DNA from: Bacillus safensis
GTDB lineage: Bacteria; Bacillota; Bacilli; Bacillales; Bacillaceae
Reading direction: 5' to 3'
Assembly (NCBI GenBank): GCA_030159235.1
Contig: BSBG01000001.1
Span: 603,461-667,460 of the forward strand
Length of the DNA stretch: 64,000 nt
The position numbers and the translations under genes were made by a program. Within the stretch, counting starts at the first letter, position 1, and each line of letters begins with the position of its first letter. The notes below the pieces were generated by a model that was given only the letters and a program-made list of their open reading frames with translations, made no database searches and was not told the DNA's origin. Shown in pieces: positions 60,868-64,000 of this stretch.

Positions 60868-62691
60868 ATGAACAGCAAGGAAAATCGTTTACGTTATATT
60901 TTAGGATTAGATGGGCTAAGAGCCGTTGCTGTAATGGCGGTCATTGCTTACCACTTACATATCGGACCTGCAAGCGGCGGGTTTCTTGGCGTTGATTTGT
61001 TTTTTGTCATTTCTGGTTACTTGATTACGACGATCTTGTTACATAAGCAGGATTTAGGCTATCAAGAGCTTTTGCCATTTTGGATGGGCAGGATCAGAAG
61101 GCTTCTTCCAGCTGCTTACGTCATGATTTTTTTAACTGTCAGCTGGTGTGCGGTTGCTGGTTCAAACGCATTATTGTCAATTCGTGGCGATGCCATATCG
61201 TCCTTTTTTTATGTCAGTAACTGGTGGTACATTTTTCATCAGCTGTCATATTTCGATAGCTTCAACGCCATATCTCCACTGAAAAATTTGTGGTCTTTGG
61301 CGATAGAAGAGCAATTTTATATCATTTGGCCGGTTCTGTTGATTGCAGGACTGAAATGGGTAAAAAATAAAGCCCATCTGCCTGTAATCACCTTCGGCCT
61401 TGCGCTTGTCTCCGCCTTATGGATGGCGATTCTTTATTCACCAGAAACAGATCCAAGCAGGGTTTATTACGGAACCGATACTCGTGCATTTGCGCTCCTG
61501 ATTGGGTGCAGTCTAGCCTTTGTATGGCCTATGCAAAGACTGTCCAGCAAAAAGCTGCTACCTGCTGGCAGACGTATTTTACATATCGCCGGATTTGGTT
61601 CATTTGCGGTTTTTATCCTATGTGTTTATGCAGTTGACGAATTTGACGGCTTTCTCTATCAAGGTGGTATGCTTTTATTCTGTCTAAATGCAGCGATCTT
61701 ACTTGCATGCGTCTGCCACCCTGCAAGTCTTATTGGAAAATGGCTGTCCTTCCAGCCGCTTGTCTGGCTTGGAAAGCGGTCTTATGGTATTTACCTTTGG
61801 CATTATCCCATTATCGTACTGACCACACCAGTCATTGAAATTGGACAGCCTTCCATAGGGCGAGTCACAATACAGCTCATCGCCATTTTACTGATTGCAG
61901 AGGCTTCCTATCGCTTCATTGAACAGCCGATTCGAAAGCTTGGCTTTAGACAATATTTTTCCTCTTGGTCTATTTGGAAGACAGGAATCAAACAATGGTC
62001 TACGTCCAATAAAGTGTTTCTTGGGATTGCCGCAGTTCTTTTGATTTTATTTACCATTGGCATGTCCAGCTCGTCCCATACGTCTCCGAAGGCGAAAGAA
62101 GTGACACAGATTAAGACAGTTCCAAAAAAGGCTGGGGATGCTTCTGAAGAAAAAACGGAGAAAAAGAAAGACAAACACGAGAAAAAAGCAGCAGATCCTA
62201 AACAATTTCACCAGGTACTTGCCATTGGTGATTCTGTCATGCTGGATATTGCGCCTCATCTCGAAAAGGTATATAAACAAATCACCATTGATGCAAGGAT
62301 TGGCAGACAAATGAACGAAGCCATCAGCATCGCTCCTCAATATACTTCATTCAACAAGGCTGATGCGGCTGTCATTATTGAGCTGGGCACAAATGGGTAT
62401 TTTACTGAGGGCACTTTAACATCATTGATTCAGCACTTTTCAAACGCACACATTTTTCTTGTCAATACAAGAGTTCCTCGATCGTGGGAAAATGATGTAA
62501 ATGCAGTGATTCAGCGAGTAGCCAAGCAATATGATCATGTAACCTTAGTCGATTGGCATTCAGCCGCTACAGAACAGCCATCCTATTTTCAGCCAGATGG
62601 TGTCCACCTTTCAACAAAGGGATCTAACACATTAACACAGCTCATCACAGCGAGCATTAAGAAAAAAGGAGATGTGTCGTCGTCATCATGA
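60868..62691 (+). CDS. OatA/YrhL-type membrane O-acyltransferase with SGNH domain
   Basis: A 607-residue protein. Residues about 10-375 form an acyltransferase-3 domain with ten or so membrane helices (start LRYILGLDGLRAVAVMAVIAYH with the active-site His, then GGFLGVDLFFVISGYLITT). After one more helix and a Lys/Glu-rich linker (about 425-460) comes an extracytoplasmic SGNH hydrolase domain (LAIGDSVMLDIAPHL with the catalytic serine; PDGVHLSTKG with Asp and His). OatA-like proteins O-acetylate peptidoglycan or teichoic acids and give lysozyme resistance. I chose the ATG at 60868; a TTG at 60817 would add 17 residues with no ribosome binding site. Confidence 0.88.
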   Translation: MNSKENRLRYILGLDGLRAVAVMAVIAYHLHIGPASGGFLGVDLFFVISGYLITTILLHKQDLGYQELLPFWMGRIRRLLPAAYVMIFLTVSWCAVAGSNALLSIRGDAISSFFYVSNWWYIFHQLSYFDSFNAISPLKNLWSLAIEEQFYIIWPVLLIAGLKWVKNKAHLPVITFGLALVSALWMAILYSPETDPSRVYYGTDTRAFALLIGCSLAFVWPMQRLSSKKLLPAGRRILHIAGFGSFAVFILCVYAVDEFDGFLYQGGMLLFCLNAAILLACVCHPASLIGKWLSFQPLVWLGKRSYGIYLWHYPIIVLTTPVIEIGQPSIGRVTIQLIAILLIAEASYRFIEQPIRKLGFRQYFSSWSIWKTGIKQWSTSNKVFLGIAAVLLILFTIGMSSSSHTSPKAKEVTQIKTVPKKAGDASEEKTEKKKDKHEKKAADPKQFHQVLAIGDSVMLDIAPHLEKVYKQITIDARIGRQMNEAISIAPQYTSFNKADAAVIIELGTNGYFTEGTLTSLIQHFSNAHIFLVNTRVPRSWENDVNAVIQRVAKQYDHVTLVDWHSAATEQPSYFQPDGVHLSTKGSNTLTQLITASIKKKGDVSSSS

Positions 62692-62710
62692 ATGCTAGTC
62701 TGAGTTTATT

Positions 62711-62749
62711 GACAAAGGGCTAAAATGATTTTTATTTTAGCCCTTTGTC
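62711..62749. terminator. Bidirectional terminator
   Basis: ACAAAGGGCTAAAAT (62712-62726) pairs perfectly with ATTTTAGCCCTTTGT (62734-62748) between two convergent genes. Confidence 0.9.
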
Positions 62750-62754
62750 TTCTT

Positions 62755-63852
62755 TTATGCCGTCAAAAGGCTGGCTCTCACCGCTAATGCCTGCTCTTCC
62801 TTCGTTTTTTGATCCACCAACGCAAAATGACCGTTCTCATATGCTAGTGAAAATAATTCTTCGATATGAAAAATACCTGGCTGAAACCGTCTGCTCAATA
62901 AATGCAGGGCCGCAGCACAGGCGACTTGAGCTGTTGCTTGAGACTCGTCGTTCCCTTTTATTCCAAGCGCTGCATGATGAACTTTTTTCCCATCCGTCCC
63001 TGTCGCTTCCACATTGACTGCATATTGATCTGTTCCCACTTGAGAAGATTGAATCATTGAAATGGCTCGCTCCTTCATCTTCGGTAAAGTGAGGAACGAC
63101 GTCATTCCAAGGCTCCTTGTGAAGGCCAATGCCCCCGTCGCTATACGTGAATCAAAACAAAGCCTTGTCGTCACAGAGGGCACATGAAGTGTTGAAGGTA
63201 ATGTCTGTTGATCAGAAAAGGGGAATCGATAGGCATACCGCTTTCCAAGTTGTCCGCCAAAGTCGACCAGTTTGCCTCCTGTAAAGCTTTTCACTCTTTT
63301 TCGCTGATGATGCTCGGTGAGTTCATAATCCGTATGGACATGATCAATGGTCCATTCAATGGCGGCTTTTCCATGCTGATCGCCCATCCCAAGCATAATC
63401 CCAATATCGATTTGATCGACTGAAGAGAGCATAGATGCCGTTTTTGCCGCCAATAAATTCGTAAGGCCAGGCGCAAGCCCTACACTAAGCAAAGCCGTTC
63501 CACTCATGTGCTGCTGATCCAGATTTGCCACCTGCTCCATATACGCTCCCTTTGCAGAAATATCAATATAATCAATGCCTGACTGCAAACATGTTTCTGC
63601 AAATGAAGGGTCTTCTTGATCAAGACACATGATCACCAGCCTTGTTTCATCCATCCAGTCAGAATTTAACGGCTGACTAACATCTAATTGGTAAGGACGA
63701 ACTCTTCCTTTTGTCTGCTGTGAAAATTGTTCAGCCTTCTCATAGCTTCTGCCTGCCGCCACAATTTGCCCAGGGTACACTTCACTTAACTGAAGACATA
63801 TTTGCTGTCCGACATGTCCATAGCCGCCAATCACCATGACCTGTGATCTCAT
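62755..63852 (-). CDS. Saccharopine dehydrogenase-like oxidoreductase
   Basis: A 365-residue protein with an N-terminal Rossmann NAD(P) domain (MVIGGYGHVGQQICLQLSEV, with GAGxGxxG variant GGYGHVG). It continues as a saccharopine dehydrogenase-like protein: ARSYEKAEQFSQQTKGRVR, VIMCLDQEDPSFAETCLQSG, YIDISAKGAYMEQV and GLAPGLTNLLAAK. Family members include lysine-pathway enzymes and trans-acting enoyl reductases; the substrate here is unknown. The ATG at 63852 overlaps the stop of the upstream gene (ATGA), so the two are cotranscribed. Confidence 0.8.
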   Translation of the reverse strand: MRSQVMVIGGYGHVGQQICLQLSEVYPGQIVAAGRSYEKAEQFSQQTKGRVRPYQLDVSQPLNSDWMDETRLVIMCLDQEDPSFAETCLQSGIDYIDISAKGAYMEQVANLDQQHMSGTALLSVGLAPGLTNLLAAKTASMLSSVDQIDIGIMLGMGDQHGKAAIEWTIDHVHTDYELTEHHQRKRVKSFTGGKLVDFGGQLGKRYAYRFPFSDQQTLPSTLHVPSVTTRLCFDSRIATGALAFTRSLGMTSFLTLPKMKERAISMIQSSQVGTDQYAVNVEATGTDGKKVHHAALGIKGNDESQATAQVACAAALHLLSRRFQPGIFHIEELFSLAYENGHFALVDQKTKEEQALAVRASLLTA

Positions 63853-64000
63853 CTCTCATCCGCCTCTCTACGACCTCGCTTGCAAACAAGCCCTTTGATC
63901 ATTCCTGCCTGAAAATAAGGTCTGATGTCTTTAAACCCCGCCTCAATTAAATGTCCCCTTATCTCCTCCTCAGGCACAGGATGTGTCGCACGTCCCAGCC
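63849..64000 (-). CDS. C-terminal end of a probable SAM-dependent methyltransferase, partial
   Basis: A frame open to the window edge ends at TGA (63849-63851), which overlaps the start of the next gene. The 50 visible residues (LGRATHPVPEEEIRGHLIEA, then GFKDIRPYFQAGMIKGLVCKRG) look like the last helix and strand of a class I SAM methyltransferase, where a Gly-Phe segment and a hydrophobic beta-strand are usual. The catalytic part lies outside the window, so the assignment is tentative. Confidence 0.5.
   Translation of the reverse strand, partial: LGRATHPVPEEEIRGHLIEAGFKDIRPYFQAGMIKGLVCKRGRREADER

Overview
The window reads as chromosome of a low-GC Bacillus of the B. pumilus group (pumilus/safensis/altitudinis). 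Almost every gene has a recognisable B. subtilis counterpart (ansRAB-mleN, yfjABCD, pepT, bglPH-licT, ykoEDC-tenA, ydgIJ, deoR-deoC-nupC-pdp), but gene order is not that of B. subtilis and there are accessory blocks. No rRNA, tRNA, CRISPR array, complete insertion sequence or prophage was seen. The species assignment is inference.

Layout. 1-2.6 kb: the 3' end of a stand-alone ribD, a fosB fosfomycin thiol transferase, one tiny ORF, 0.7 kb of gene-free DNA ending in a parS-like palindrome, and a polysaccharide deacetylase lipoprotein. 2.6-8.3 kb: a lactose/cellobiose-type PTS operon (IIA, IIB, GH1 glycosidase, IIC) with its PRD regulator. It contains an unannotated relic of the start of uxuA (mannonate dehydratase). 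8.4-10.2 kb: YwqH/YwqI-type proteins, normally partners of LXG toxins of the type VII secretion system, here without a toxin. 10.4-15.0 kb: aspartate/asparagine catabolism with the divergent repressor AnsR, plus mleN. 15.0-18.5 kb: an XRE-type regulator and the yfjABCD WXG100 operon. 18.7-21.2 kb: pepT, a small membrane protein behind sigma-W-like and sigma-A-like promoters, and a secreted DUF3298-like protein.

21.3-26.1 kb: an RpiR regulator with a predicted four-carbon acid-sugar pathway (dehydrogenase, DUF1537 kinase, GntP permease). 26.1-27.5 kb: a SAM-I riboswitch and a MetE-like methyltransferase (YxjG/H). 27.5-29.5 kb: a MacB-type ABC pair preceded by an overlapping 58-codon ORF. 29.7-34.2 kb: licT-bglP-bglH with two tandem RAT/terminator modules. 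34.5-41.8 kb: a LysR-controlled organosulfur operon (two flavin monooxygenases, two MetQ-like lipoproteins, OsmC, MetN, MetI). 42-47.9 kb: ywqG, a soluble chemoreceptor, and a TPP-riboswitch operon (tenA-ykoE-ykoD-ykoC) for thiamine-precursor uptake and salvage.

48-53.5 kb: secreted and membrane proteins including a large InhA-type M6 metalloprotease. 53.7-55.1 kb: a MarR-nitroreductase-monooxygenase stress operon. 55.3-59.7 kb: the deoxyribonucleoside operon with a recognisable DeoR operator. 59.7-64.0 kb: a mutarotase-like protein, an OatA-type O-acyltransferase, a saccharopine-dehydrogenase-like oxidoreductase, and the 3' end of a probable methyltransferase.

The theme is nutrient scavenging (beta-glucosides, acid sugars, asparagine, organosulfur, thiamine precursors, nucleosides) plus envelope and antibiotic defence. 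The most interesting unexplained items are the small ORF fused to the ABC operon, the toxin-less YwqH/YwqI set, the glycine-zipper YfjB, the uxuA relic, the tandem RATs and the parS-like site.
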